From Pelodera strongyloides (lineage: Eukaryota > Nematoda > Chromadorea > Rhabditida > Rhabditidae), in the NCBI GenBank assembly GCA_036852015.1, contig JAANDG010000587.1:1-64000 (forward strand): 64,000 nt of DNA, in the 5' to 3' direction. Positions within the stretch are counted from its first letter, which is position 1. Each line of letters begins with the position of its first letter. A program made the translations under genes and the position numbers. The notes below the pieces were generated by a model that did no database searches, was not told where the DNA came from, and worked only from the letters and a program-made list of their open reading frames with translations. This document shows positions 1 to 11,402 of the stretch, piece by piece.

Positions 1-817
1 ATGATATTTTTTTATTAATATTTCGATAAACAAATTGCATAAAAAACATCAAAATCAACATACCTTATGGTCAAACGACACCCTGGTAATCGATATGTTA
101 GAGAGTATTCTCAGGTTGAGTACCGTGAGAAGTAAGAGTGGAATGATATATACGAGCACAGGGTAGAGGACGAGGTCGAACTGCAATTATTTGTTGATTA
201 GTGATATTGATTTTAATTAACTAGTAGAAAGATAAAGTTGGCTAATTGACGAGTGAATGATTGATTGAACACTTATTTGTTCTTTCCTTGCTTTACAGTT
301 TACATGCCCTCGTATCTCGCAACCCCAAGCTTAGGCTTATGCTTAGACTTAGGCTTAGGCTTAGGGAGGCGAGCCCTAGGCCTACGCCTAACCTAACTTG
401 GAAAAAACTGATCATTGATGCTCACGGATTTAACCCCCCTTACTGTATTGACTACATTATCAAAGTAGTTAGTTAACGCGATTATATATTCCTCATATAT
501 TCTCTCTTGTTATTTGGTTTCTGTTATAGATTAGAAGATTAGAAGCTTAGTTTTAATTTTTAATGAATTATCTGCGATAATTGTTATGTCGCATTTATAT
601 ATATATGTATACTGATGGGTAGCTTGATAAACTAGGATGTACGACATAAGTAAAATTAATTACAATATTAAAAAATGGAGAAATCTAATCAAATCTAAGC
701 AAAAACAGGGCTAATTCGAGGTATTACTGAGGTGCCAACGATATTTTCTAATATATAATTTATGAAGAAGCCTAAGCTAGACGAATGATTAACACTATAA
801 AGTAGTGCAATTAATCT
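1..817. other. Gene-poor left flank with TTAGGC patch
   Basis: No exon with convincing splice signals and coding character was found. The notable content is the telomere-like TTAGGC patch listed separately. The 71-residue open frame at 261-476 runs straight through that hexamer patch, which produces its Leu/Arg repeats, so it is not a gene. Confidence 0.5.
331..396. repeat. Interstitial TTAGGC telomere-like repeat
   Basis: Six consecutive hexamers run from 331 to 366; three are exact TTAGGC and three differ by one base. From about 374 the complementary orientation follows (cctaggcctacgcctaac). TTAGGC is the nematode telomere repeat. The head-to-head arrangement and decay fit an old interstitial telomeric patch, but a chance hexamer repeat cannot be excluded at this length. 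Confidence 0.6.
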
Positions 818-988
818 TTAAAGCGAAATGCCAGCCTCTTTGGAAAATTTGCATATGATAAGCAAATCCTATGTATCCTATGCTAATTTTGCGCGATTGC
901 CGTGGACGATCGCGCAAAATTGGCATAGGATACATAGGATTTGCTTGTCATATGCAAATTTTCTAAAGGGGCTAGCATTTCGCTTTAA
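818..988. mobile_element. 171-bp hairpin MITE, copy 1
   Basis: The element runs from TTAA to TTAA with termini TTAAAGCGAAAT and ATTTCGCTTTAA. The left arm matches the right arm almost base for base to a short central loop (ttgccgtgga) flanked by cgcgat/atcgcg. Two other copies of exactly 171 bp lie at 4169-4339 and 60918-61088. No coding capacity; a non-autonomous fold-back element is the best reading. Confidence 0.85.
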
Positions 989-1168
989 AATGAAATAGCG
1001 GCCAGTTTTTGAAACACATCGAATACACCTGCATTCTTATGCAGCACATGCAAATGAGCATAAATTAGAATAAAAATTTGACTCCACCAATTCGATCCCA
1101 CTAACATAAATGCATAATCATGCAGACGTCCATGATGCGTTTCAAAACGCGGCCGGTAATTGGCTGTA
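988..1168. mobile_element. CCGGCC-type TTAA MITE, diverged copy
   Basis: A diverged member of the ~183-bp family with the inner motif CCGGCCGGTTTTTGAAAC. Here the left end reads gcggccagtttttgaaac and the right end gtttcaaaacgcggccggta. The centre contains the family's usual atgcaaatgagcataaatt segment. It abuts the hairpin element on its left and may share its TTAA. Confidence 0.6.
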
Positions 1169-2456
1169 AGCGTAAGTAAGTAAGGCAAGCAAGAATGATA
1201 ACTAACTGACCAAACTAACCATTTTTCTATAGAACGCGTCGTCGGCTAATGCTGAAGGTTGATGAAACAGAAAAAATGGAAGTGCATCTTTTTTTAGAGT
1301 TTCATTAACGATTTCTTCCTTTCCAAGGAAAACCCTAAAGTAGGTTAAGTTATTTCTTTCTATTTGCAAGTAATTAATTGCATGTAAGGTCCTATACTCG
1401 ATGAGGGGCATCTTCTCACTGTGAAGACATGAAATTTAGCATATGAAAAAATAGCATGCCAAAAATTTGCATATGCGAAAACCTACCACTCAAACTCCGC
1501 CCACTTTCCGGCATTGAAGAATAGAGCTGCGACAATTATAATGAAAAGGGGAGCGAAGGGCCGTGGAGGGCTTTGAATTTGGACGAGAGGTTTCAGAATA
1601 GCCTGCAAGTATTTTATTAGAGATCTACGGGGTGGCTGCGCCAATTTCTAGCTAGTTGTGCGCCAATTTGGTGACCACTTGACGACGGTTTCCTAGAAAA
1701 CTTTTGCCATGGTCACCAAACGAAATAACCAGCGAACCGTCATCAAACGGGTTCTTCCACTGCCTTTTCCTATTTATTTTAATCAAATAATCTACAGAAT
1801 ACTCGGAGCCCGATCTTTGATAATGTATCTTTTTATCTCTTCTTTTTTTTAGAAAAAAAAAATCTGGTCAGTATATACAATAAAGTGAATAAAGTACTCC
1901 GGCTCTGTTTTGATTTAATCATAAGCATAAGAAGTACACTGTCTCGTTTGTATAACATCATGTGACATTTCTGTAGAATTTCCATTCATTCAAGATTTAA
2001 GTTAGTATTATAGTTGGTTAATTAGTCAGGTAAAGACTTTAAATTTCAGGTCCTTGAAGATTAGCTTAATTAGGTAGATTATTATTGTTATTATTCTTCA
2101 GACAATGAATGAAGTTACTCAAAACTCGGTTTGATCTTAGTAAAAATTAGAGTATCCTATATTTATTGGATTACATTAATTTATGACCCACATTTTTGAA
2201 AATTATAGTGGCTGGATATCTTATGCAAAAAATGCAAAGAGACAGTTTGATTTACATGAAGGTATATAGCAACCGTAACATTTACTACATCTCACTCGAT
2301 TCTATTCCAAATCGCGGTCTCATTCCAATTACAGTAATATCACAACTTATTCATATTTTAGACTTAAAAACGGCTTAACATATTATAAAATTTGTTAGTT
2401 TTCAACTTCCGCGTGATTTTGTCGCCTACATAAAATCCCACTAATCTTTCGAAATC
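1169..2456. other. No gene recognised
   Basis: No supported exon. The minus-strand open frame at 1202-1411 (69 residues) lacks recognisable splice context or motifs. About 1660-1760 holds a diverged copy of a dispersed repeat built around TTTGGTGAC, also seen near 13700, 20950, 52400 and 61600. The missing 3' exons of the GPCR at 2975-4932 were looked for here and not found. Confidence 0.4.
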
Positions 2457-2874
2457 TTAAAGGGTCAGGCCCATTTCAAATGACCCCTATTTTTGATGAT
2501 TCCATCTGGTTCTCCATGTCAAATATAGTAGGATGCAATATTTTTCTAATTTTCAAGCGCAAAATTCACACACTATTCATCAATTTACCGTGGGCACTCA
2601 TACCCAACTATTTATCGCAGTTGGCACGCCCATTTGCGCTGATTGGCCAATCTCGCAGTTGCCACGCCCAATATAGCATATTGCCCAATGAGAGCGAAAG
2701 GGCGTGACAACTGCGATAAATAGCTGGGTATGACTGGCAATGGTAAATTGCTGAATACTGCGTGAATTTTGCGCTTGAAAATTAGAAAAATATCGTATCC
2801 TACTATATTTGACATAGAGAGTCAGATGGAATCATCAAAAATAGGGGTCATTTGAAATGGGCCTGACCCTTTAA
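2457..2874. mobile_element. 418-bp palindromic TTAA element
   Basis: TTAAAGGGTCAGGCCC at the left is mirrored by GGGCCTGACCCTTTAA at the right. The two arms pair over roughly 190 bp each (for example tcaaatatagtagga in both), leaving a short unpaired middle. Both ends are TTAA. No protein is encoded; the open frames here are shadows of the palindrome. A shorter relative with the same terminal motif is at 29340-29486. Confidence 0.85.
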
Positions 2875-2974
2875 TGGCATTTCCGGCACCTAGTGGAACA
2901 TAATTTGACAAAATGCATGTGATCGAGTCCAGCATGCGTTTCAAAGCCACGTGTCCTATCCCTTTAAAGCTTAC

Positions 2975-4932
2975 CCTGTGTCGTTGTATGGTAATGTAGC
3001 ACATTGTCCAGATAGACGCGCAATTAGACGCTAGAAGGAGCGGAGAGAGCAGACCGGTAGAGATGTAAGCCAACTGCCCGAGAGCACCCATTGGAGGAGC
3101 CTGAATAATTAGAAATTAGGTACCGTTTAGGTTTTGGAATAGACAATTAAGTCAGGTTTGCTTTGTGTTCATGACTTGCACAACATGCACCTTGGGCCGA
3201 CCTGAGCGAGTATGGACTATTTTCGAACGCTTGAGCGATGCAACATCCGGTTTATGAAACGTATGCTGAATCTGAATCACTGCACTCCCATGTATTATAT
3301 GCAAATGAGTGTGATTAGACCAGTAAGCATAAATACAGAAGAATATAGTTGTCCTACATACGTTTCAGAAACCGGGTGTTATACCTCTTAGAAAGTTGCA
3401 TGATTTTTCTGAGTTATTTATTTGTTATTTATTTGATTTTACGCAGCTCCTTTCCAGATTAAATATTCAATATTTTGCAGGAAATCGTGGATTAACCGCT
3501 ACGCATTTAAAGCGAAATACCGGCCGGTTTTTGAAACGCATCGAATACTCCCTGCTTTACTATGCTTCATATGCAAATGAGCATAAATTTGAATGAAAAA
3601 TAGACCCCAATAGACCCCTTTTAGCATAACTGCATAATAATGCTGATATATGAGATGCGTTTCAAAAACCGGCCGGTATTTCGCTTTAACTTGTTATTCT
3701 GCATTATATTTGCTGACAAATAAGAGAAAAGTCATGATTTTTTGTAAAATAATCCTCTATTTTCTTGTTATTTGAGGGTGGACAGCTCAGTAACTATACA
3801 TATGTGTATATGGTGTAGGCGCGGATAACTGAGAGACATTACCGTCTAATTAAACTCTTAATTAGGCTATCAAATAAAATGTGTTTGGTTGAATACATTT
3901 TGGGCAGGGACAAAGTTTAAGCTCCACCTCTCTCTCCCCCCCCCCCCCCCCACTCTCTCTCTCTCTCTCTCTCTCCCTCTCCCGCTCTCCCTCTATCTCT
4001 CTCGCTCTCTCTCTCTCTATCTCTCTATCTCGCTCTCTCACTATCTCTATCTCTCTCCCTCTCCCGCTCTCCCTCTATCTCTCTCTCTCTATCTCCCTCT
4101 CTCTCTATCTATATCTCTCTCTCCCTCCATCTCTCTCTTCTGTCTTCTGTCTCCTGTTATCTCTTTTTTTAAAGCGAAATGCCAGCCTCTTTGGAAAATT
4201 TGCATATGATAAGCAAATCCTATGTATCCTATGCAAATTTTGCGCGATTGCCGTGGACGATCGCGCAAGATTAGCATAGGATACATAGGATTTGCTTATC
4301 ATATGCAAATTTTCCAAAGGGGCTAGCATTTCGCTTTAAATGTATGTCTCCATCAAAGTTATGCAACCTAGCCATAAGTTTATTTTATCTCTAAAAAAAT
4401 AAACCACCTCACCTGTGTATAATCATGTAGCGCTGGAATGAAGAGCACAAATAACGACAAAAATAGTTGAATTAGGTCGCAGCATGACAGGACCATGAGC
4501 GCAGGAACCTAAAGGGGGTGAATAATCAATAATCAATGAACAATAATCAATAATCAATAATCAATAATCTACTATCTAGTATCTATAATCAATAGAAACT
4601 AAAACACTGCAATCATTAGTATAAGCTTAAAATAAGTAAGCCCGACTATAAGCAAGGAGAACTACCACATCAACGACGTTGGCGACTTCAGCGACGAATT
4701 AGTGAAAGAAAAACCGATTCACAGCATAACTAGAAAGGTAGTAGAGACTTCAAAACATTACAAAAATGATTGGAATAAAGATAAAAACCCTTACCAAAGG
4801 GTGGTGTCGCCTGGTCTTGAATACCGCTAGACATAAGCAGTTCAGCACCAAACCAACAACGCAGACCGTCGGTAACAAGTACAGATCTAGTACGCATCCA
4901 ACAAAGCGCCAGCCAGTATTGCCCGAGCACAT
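2975..4932 (-). CDS. Rhodopsin-family GPCR, FMRFamide-receptor-like (TM1-TM3 exons only)
   Basis: Three minus-strand exons join in frame, all at phase 0: 4932-4795 (46 aa), 4508-4413 (32 aa) and 3100-2975 (42 aa). Exon 1 begins with Met and holds TM1 with the class A signature GLVLN and a basic first loop (KTRRHH). Exon 2 is TM2 and contains the LSCCD motif, the TM2 Asp being conserved in this class. Exon 3 is TM3, ending ITIQRHR, which sits where class A receptors have D/ERY. Donors are gtaagg, gtgagg and gtaagc; acceptors are ctttag and attcag. In FMRFamide-type peptide receptors TM2 has a similar ARCD motif, so a peptide receptor at the plasma membrane is the best guess. TM4-TM7 were not found downstream to position 1; they may lie beyond the left edge, or this is a gene fragment. 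Intron 2 contains a CT-rich microsatellite and two MITEs. Confidence 0.65.
3245..3380. mobile_element. Diverged CCGGCC-type MITE
   Basis: Degenerate copy: ccggtttatgaaacgtatgc at the left and catacgtttcagaaaccgg at the right, with the family's atgcaaatgagtgt core. It lies in GPCR intron 2. The TTAA ends have decayed. Confidence 0.5.
3507..3689. mobile_element. CCGGCC-type TTAA MITE, full copy (183 bp)
   Basis: Begins TTAAAGCGAAATACCGG and ends CCGGTATTTCGCTTTAA, a perfect terminal inverted repeat extending inward through TTTTTGAAACGCATC. Copies of the same 183-bp length occur at 50694-50876 and 61277-61459. The interior is AT-rich and non-coding. Located in GPCR intron 2. Confidence 0.85.
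3936..4137. repeat. CT-rich microsatellite with poly-C tract
   Basis: About 200 bp of (CT)n, CTCC and CTAT repeats preceded by a short run of C. The Leu/Ser-rich open frame over it is an artefact. It lies in GPCR intron 2, directly left of a hairpin MITE. Confidence 0.9.
4169..4339. mobile_element. 171-bp hairpin MITE, copy 2
   Basis: Same length, termini and palindromic design as the copy at 818-988, with the loop in the same orientation. A few arm mismatches (right arm caagattag) distinguish it. It lies in GPCR intron 2. Confidence 0.85.
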
Positions 4933-5883
4933 CTTGTGCTATCGCTGTGCTACGTCGCTTAGTGGCTGGATAGTAGATACTTGGCGTCGTGCTATCGCTG
5001 TGCTAATTCGCTTAGTAGCTGAATAGTTAGAAACGTGTAGGCAGACACGGAGAAATATCTGAAACTAAAATCATAGGTTTAGTGCATAATCTTGAAATAA
5101 TGATTTTTTTTATTTCACTCAGCCTCTTAATTCATTCGATGAAAAACAGGATATTACAAAGCAAATTTGGTTGGAAAACTTGAAAAAATACTAACCGGAA
5201 AATAAAGATTAATATTTAATATTACACGACAACAGAAAGAGTTCAAAACAGACATTTTTGTTCAAGCGTTATGGCATTATGACACGCGAATTTAAACACA
5301 TATTAGACAACTGCATTCCCATCTAGTAGGACACTATGGCAGTTAATACTTAATACACAGTCTATCATACGTGTCAAGACCACGTGCCGTACCAGTTTAG
5401 CTCTCAAATATTCGTTGAGAAAAATTTGAAATCCCGGATTAGAAAAGTAAAAATGCCTTGTCACTATAAAGATACATTTTTATTTAAAAAAAAGAAAAGA
5501 AAAGAAAAGAATCATAGCATAATGACAAATAGTATACAAAACATTAAGCTGAAAAAAAGCTGGTTTTTTGAAACAGAACGAGTACACGTGAATTTTTATG
5601 CAGCCTATGCAAATGTACATTAATTTGAATAAAAAATTGAGCTAAATCCGAGAAAATTAGCATAAGTTGCATAACTTCCACGATGCGTTTGGAGAACCGG
5701 CAGGTACTGCATGTCTGCTGCATATCTAAGCTTCTATTGGGTGCTGCGAACCCAAACAAATACATAGCGTACCGACATTAAGATATTAAAAGAAGATATT
5801 AAGATATTAAATAAAAACATATACATATACATATTAACATATTATCTTGCGGTGAACATACTGCTGTATCTACTCTGGTCCTC

Positions 5884-6069
5884 AACCGCACAGCGCACCG
5901 CAAGCCAGCAGCGTTCGCACACGCTTTTTGGCGCACCGCGTTTGGCCGTGGGTGCGCTGCGCGGCTGATAGCCAGAGTTCACCGAGGAGCGCTCCTCCGC
6001 GCAGTTCGCGGCTGGCTACGCATGCACTCCAATTTGAGCGGCCGGGCGCGCGGTGCGCTGCGTAGTAGT
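5884..6069. mobile_element. GC-rich inverted-repeat block
   Basis: A ~190-bp GC-rich block stands out from AT-rich surroundings. It begins gcacagcgcaccgc and ends gcggtgcgctgcg, an imperfect terminal inverted repeat, with further nested gcgcaccgcg motifs. It resembles the other GC-rich inverted-repeat elements here (60464-60746 and 33119-33646) but has different end sequences. Probably a small non-autonomous DNA element. Confidence 0.45.
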
Positions 6070-6548
6070 TTCTCAGATTTCAGCGAGATTTGAATTAAAG
6101 AAAATAATCCCTAGAAAATAATGGGCGGGGGTTCGGTTTTTTCTTCTTAATTTTCTTTTTACTTAATATGTTAATGTTTATAAAAGGCTTTGTCCCACCT
6201 GAAAAGAGGATTATGTCGGAAAAATATGTGAATTAAAAGCTTGAATTAGTAATCGTTAGTTCATCATCACAGAGGAAAAAAGATTTAAGACGGCCCATGA
6301 AGAAAAGTTAGTTATTTAAAATATTCTTGTGAAAGCTACGTGTTTAAATAATCATGAAAGTTTGATGTTTGTTTAGCAATGCAAGAGTCGGTATGTGCAT
6401 AAAGGCCTCTATTAACATTACTTATACCAGGTGAAATGTGTTGGAAAATTCAAAAACTATTCATTTTTCTTTTACCCTATTGCTAATCAACTAAAATACC
6501 AAGCATTGAATTCTCTTCATCATATTATTTGATGCACACCTCGGTGTT

Positions 6549-6554
6549 ATTTAA

Positions 6555-6589
<35 letters not shown>

Positions 6590-6590
6590 G
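6549..6590. repeat. (AAAT)n microsatellite
   Basis: About ten uninterrupted AAAT units. Confidence 0.95.
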
Positions 6591-7673
6591 TAAAATAAAC
6601 AAATTAAAAACTTCGTGATAGAGAAGTATTCTTACTGTCATTTATAGTGTACGTTTACAAGTTTTATGCGAACACAAGCGCTTGCAAATATATAGCGTAT
6701 GTCATGTCATGTATGACATTGGATTCAATATAACATTTCCTTCGAGTTAGAGAAAAGGTCGAAATCGTGAACGGGAAAAAAAACGGAAGGAAAGAAGTAA
6801 GTCAAAGGTCAAGATGTAAATTATTATACGCTTCAATGAATGTTCAAAATGTTTCCTTCCTGTTGACGGGGGAAACGTGTGTCGGCATATTTATTTGTTT
6901 TTTTTCTTGCAATTCTTGCAATTCGGTTGACGAGCCCATTTGTGCTCTTCGAAGAACAGGTGCGCCTCCTTTTAGCCGCGCACGCTCAGCGTTCGCTTGA
7001 CTCTCGCGAGGCTCTCGCGTGTTCATTGGATCGCTGTTGTATACCACAATGCATGCTAGCAAAGAGCTAGTTAGTAAACGTAGACAAGTGGTTGTAAATT
7101 TTAAACATAATAAAAGGCCGTACCTCGGTATTTGAAAGTTATCCATTCAATTAAAATGAATAGTGTTTGTTGGGTATTTATAAAGTCAGACAACGAAATG
7201 TAGCAAAGTAGGAGACAGAAACGCATGGCGCATTTTTTGCGAAGCGTCAAAGAAAACGTCTAGCAAGGCGTTCGAAACGTGTGCAAAACATGATTTCTTT
7301 GGACCATACTTTGTCTTTGTGTGAACGATTGAGTGGGCCAGAACCACGCCGCGCACTTATAAATTATTCTTTCTATTTATGTTATAGTAACGTTTTGCCG
7401 CTCTCTTACAGGACGCGCGTTACTTTGCAGTAGTGCATGTATGTGTCCTTGCGAAACACCCCGACACATATCAGGCGTATATTAACAAAATCAATATTTT
7501 CGCGATGTGGTGTATTATAATATAATATAATTTCTATTTACGTTATTGTTAATGTTTTCATTAATTTAGGTGTGTTATGTTTACTTTCGGGATATTGACA
7601 ATACACAATTTTAATAAGTAATGTTTTGACTGTTGCGTCTGCGATAGACCCCTAATTTGATGGACACTATTAT

Positions 7674-7840
7674 TAACAGCCGGTTTTTGAAACGTATCTC
7701 AAGTACTTGCATTCCTTTGCATTTATGCATCGAGGGGTCTAATTGGGGTCTAGTTTTTATTCTAATTTTTGCTCATTTACATATGCTGCATAAGAAAGCA
7801 GGTGTAAGCAATGAGTTTCAAAAGTATTTCGCTTTGATAT
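7674..7840. mobile_element. CCGGCC-type MITE, partly decayed
   Basis: Left end cagccggtttttgaaacg, right end aaaagtatttcgcttt. The interior (ggggtctaattggggtctag) is shared with the copies at 48038-48215 and 50694-50876, defining a subfamily. The left TTAAAGCG end is lost. Confidence 0.7.
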
Positions 7841-10510
7841 CTTATTATATACAGGAGAAGAGTTTACTTTTTTGTTTGAAGCCGCATGTGAACGCAACGA
7901 AATTTGAATATCTAAAGGCTATAAAAGGAGAGCCAGAGCCCCGTCTTGAGCAAGTGAAATTCGAATTTTATTTCATGATTTTCAAGATACGTTGCAAACG
8001 TTTCACATAAGTGTGCTCACTGATGTTCTTGCATTTTAGGATTTGAAAGTCGCCTCAGGCGGCGATAGCCGTCTGGTAAAAAGATAACTCAACTTGCGCA
8101 AGCTGACGAAGGTGGAGCTCTAGTTGTAAGGTATAGGCTAGGTAATCTTGTTTATTTTTCATACAAGAGAATATTGTTAGGTAAGGGTTTATATTTATAA
8201 GTTCAAAGAAAATATGAAATATGAAGTAGGACGAGATAACAACGAAAAATATTATTGAAATAAATCTTTTCAGATCATAATACATTAACAACAAGAATAT
8301 CTACAACACCTTGATACCTTGACTCATTCGAGATTCAAGGTCAGATAACTGACATAACCTTGAAAAACAAACATATTTTAGAAACTTAATTACGAACGCA
8401 ATTATAGGCTTTGCTAAATTTGCGCGTGGAGTCCAAAATGTCATGAGTAAAAGAAAGACATTGTCCCCTTCTTCGAGCGACAATAATAGATTTTCCCAGA
8501 TTAAAGCACGATGCATTTGAGACTATGAAATCTCATGGAAACTTTTTAGACGAAAGGAGCTGAAGAAATAATGCAAAGCAAGCTAAACTAATAATAATAA
8601 AGTATTATATATCACTAATAATATTTAGAAGGTTTCCTTGTAAAAAATCATAGCATAAAATACTGGGCAAGTAACTTATAGGTAAGCTTAGAGCGGTACG
8701 GCAAACTGTATAACTATGGATACAGATTCCTGTGTATTTTAGCTAATTCCGACACAGACTGGCACAAAATTTGCATAGAATGTAAGTACTGCAGTTGACC
8801 AGAATTCGTTGCAAAAGCACGTGCTACAAAGCTGTAAATGTTGTAGATAAATTAAATTGTAGCACCATTTTGTATCTTCTGATAAATCACATGCTGAAAG
8901 TAGTACGTCACGAGTGGGCGAGCGTGGAGCGTATGTATGCACTACATTATCTTTGTATTGTTATGTTTATACATGTTTTTAGAAAAAATATACTGCTTAA
9001 ATAAATAAATAAATATTTATGTTTCAAGATCGTGCACCTTCAAGACCTCTACCTGCTGAACAAGTCGTTTGTTCACAAGCACGAGTCCCCGTTGAATACC
9101 CTTGAATTTTGAATACTCCTTGAATAAAAGGGAACGTTCTTCAGATGTAAAATATTTACTTATACATAATATAAGTCCTATTAAATCCTTTTTTTTCAAA
9201 AAATCATAATAATTACCCATTCAACACTACCTCACAATAATTCGCGTTTCAGAAATAAGAAATTGCAATCGGAAAATCTAGAGTGCATGCATATTCGCAT
9301 GTTTCACGAACGAATTAACTTATAAACATGGATCAGTGGTCATAATTCACACGTTTCCGTTTCTTGGAACTACTAAACTGAAGGAAGCGATCTTTGATCC
9401 TATTCTGATCGAATCTTCATACGCAAATCATTGCACCTAAAAATCATTTTAAAAAAACACTGTCAGCTCGGCGATTCCGTGCATAATACAATAATGGGGT
9501 ATCTTTGAACACGTTAGACTAATGTTTTCTAGAAACGGTAACTGTCTTGATACTTTTTCACTTTATATAAGAGGATCACAAATATAATAAGATATAGCGG
9601 TCATAATCATATCAGAGCTCAGCATTTTTCACAGAACAAAAACAAAATCCGACAACATAGGGACTCTTAATTTAAATTTAATTTTAACATATTCCGGAAA
9701 ACGGTCGTTGTAAGCTAGGCAAGTCTCTAGTTTTGCAAAATTCAATTCTAGAACGGAAAACATGATTGAAACGTAGAAAGCGAGGAGCACATGCAGGTTG
9801 AGCATATTCAAGGCTCAGCTTCTCACGCGGCATATAATACGTCTGAAAGAAACGAGGTATACGGAGTACGCACCAACACAAAACTAAACTTATGACAAGT
9901 GAACTAGAGGTAAGTTTATTATAGGAATTGGTAGAAGGTAGAACTTCTCCTAGATAGAAAATCAAAAATAACTTTGCAGTATGAAAGAACAGTAGGAAAC
10001 ATTGGTTACCTGCAACTCTTTTTAGGCCATGCGCATATCATAGGTGATGAAATCTGTATTGAGTAATCTTTGAATGTGAGGTATTGAACTACAACGGACT
10101 AACTTTTACTTGTATCATTAGTGCGTTTTTGAATTCTAACTAGCCAAACAGGCACAAACATTAGCGGATAAGTAGATATTCTCATATGAGCTGGAACCCG
10201 ACTTTCTGAAGCAAACGTGTACATTACCGTATTCTTGCTTGTGAAGAAGGAGGAACAAAACTGAACCTCCTTTGATTACCCTTCTCGCATCAATTGAGTA
10301 CTCTCCATCTCTCTCTTCCACCCTCTTCTCTCACTCTCTCCCTTCATTTAAGAGAGTTCCTTATTTCCGGTTTCCTATCATTGGTTTTCCCCATATAAGG
10401 AACCTCAGACAGCCAACAAATCTGCAAAGTAATCAAGAATATGCAAATGAAATACCCCAGATGAATTGTGGTTGTCTAGGGAGCAAAAAACACTGGATGC
10501 TATTGGGTGG
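7841..10510. other. No gene recognised
   Basis: AT-rich sequence with scattered short open frames. The best is a 60-residue minus-strand frame at 9811-9629, preceded by an acceptor-like ctttcag and starting with a hydrophobic, signal-like segment, but no second exon could be joined and it is not called. About 9020-9130 contains a decayed copy of a dispersed repeat containing cttcaagagcgtgcacctttattc, also near 14270, 27200 and 43850. Confidence 0.35.
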
Positions 10511-10539
10511 CTAAGTTGTCCGGGATAGGTATGCGTGGG

Positions 10540-10800
10540 TAACAGCGTGGGTATTGCCGATTTGCGTGGGAACGCTGACCTGTACGCCTACCGTAACGCA
10601 GTCACGAAACGCTGAGGGCACAATTCTGTTGACTGTAACGCTGACCGCAACGCTGACAGTAAAGCTGACCCCGAATGTTGATCCAAACGCTAACCCGGAA
10701 CCGGTAATAACGTTGGTTGTAACGCTCACCGTAACGCTGACCATAACGCTGACCCAGAAACGCTCACCCGGAACCCGGGACGTTGACCGTAACGATGACA
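10540..10800. repeat. Degenerate 12-bp repeat (GTAACGCTGACC-like)
   Basis: About 20 imperfect tandem copies of a 12-bp word close to gtaacgctgacc, with 6-bp sub-periodicity. Because 12 is a multiple of 3, all frames stay open and the plus frame reads as Thr-Val-Thr-Leu repeats; this is periodicity, not evidence of a protein. No copy is exact over long stretches, so it looks like an old satellite. Confidence 0.8.
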
Positions 10801-10980
10801 CAGAAAGCTACACGTGTTTATTGTGCCGCTATACCTCATGCTATCGTGAGTTGTTTGTGATATACAAGTGTGCTTTGGTGTTCTTAATTTTGGAATTAAT
10901 TAGTCACTATTGTATACACTCATTTCGTTTCATGTATATTTTTGAATTAGTTTTGAACAACGGAATTTTAGAGAGATAAT

Positions 10981-11286
10981 TATCTGAACCAATAAAGATA
11001 ATTCCCTGCAAAGAATAACAATGGAATTTAATCCACGCAATTTTGGGTGTGAGATGTGAGTCACAATGAAAATTATCCAATTTGAATACTTGACAAGCCA
11101 CAGTTTCTTTGTGATAGCTAATTAATATTAATTAGCATAATAATGATTTCATAATATCATTATTTATGCAATTTGTGAGGTTGTTATTTTTCATAAGTCG
11201 GCAGCAAAGTTCATGTGAATGAAAATAACATACGCTATTACGAGCGTATTCCTTACAATATAGGGTGAGTCAGGAAAAGGGTTTCG
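10981..11286. other. No gene recognised
   Basis: AT-rich sequence including a short aattaatattaattagc inverted motif near 11120. Nothing else stands out. Confidence 0.4.
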
Positions 11287-11287
11287 C

Positions 11288-11402
11288 ATAAAGCGAAATA
11301 CCGGCCGGTTTTTGAAACACGAATATATGTTCGTTTGCATAGGCTGCATAAGAATGTTGGTGCACTCGATGTGTTTTAAAAAACCATCATGTATTTCGCT
11401 AA
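11288..11402. mobile_element. CCGGCC-type MITE, internally deleted
   Basis: Left end AAAGCGAAATACCGG is intact and the right end reads gtatttcgct, but the element is only ~115 bp, so part of the interior is missing compared with the 183-bp form. Confidence 0.75.

Larger units (their letters stand above)
4933..7670. other. Gene-poor stretch with small repeats
   Basis: No supported gene. 4940-5030 carries a short direct repeat around gtgctatcgctgtgcta. 5548-5716 is a heavily diverged CCGGCC-type MITE (ttttttgaaacag / gatgcgtttggagaaccgg). 5880-6070 is a GC-rich block listed separately. 6549-6590 is an (AAAT)n microsatellite. The open frames near 6770-7150 show no splice context or domain. Confidence 0.4.

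Noticed and set aside
1202..1411. Possible later exon of the left-hand GPCR
   Set aside because: Wrong character for a transmembrane exon and no matching acceptor and donor in phase.
3889..4209. Leu/Ser-rich open frame
   Set aside because: It translates a CT microsatellite; no splice context and no conserved composition beyond the repeat.
9629..9965. Possible small secreted protein or receptor exon on the minus strand
   Set aside because: An acceptor-like site and hydrophobic start are present, but no donor or partner exon could be found.
10554..10979. 141-residue Thr-Val-Thr-Leu frame
   Set aside because: Open only because the underlying 12-bp repeat keeps phase; the opposite strand is equally open.
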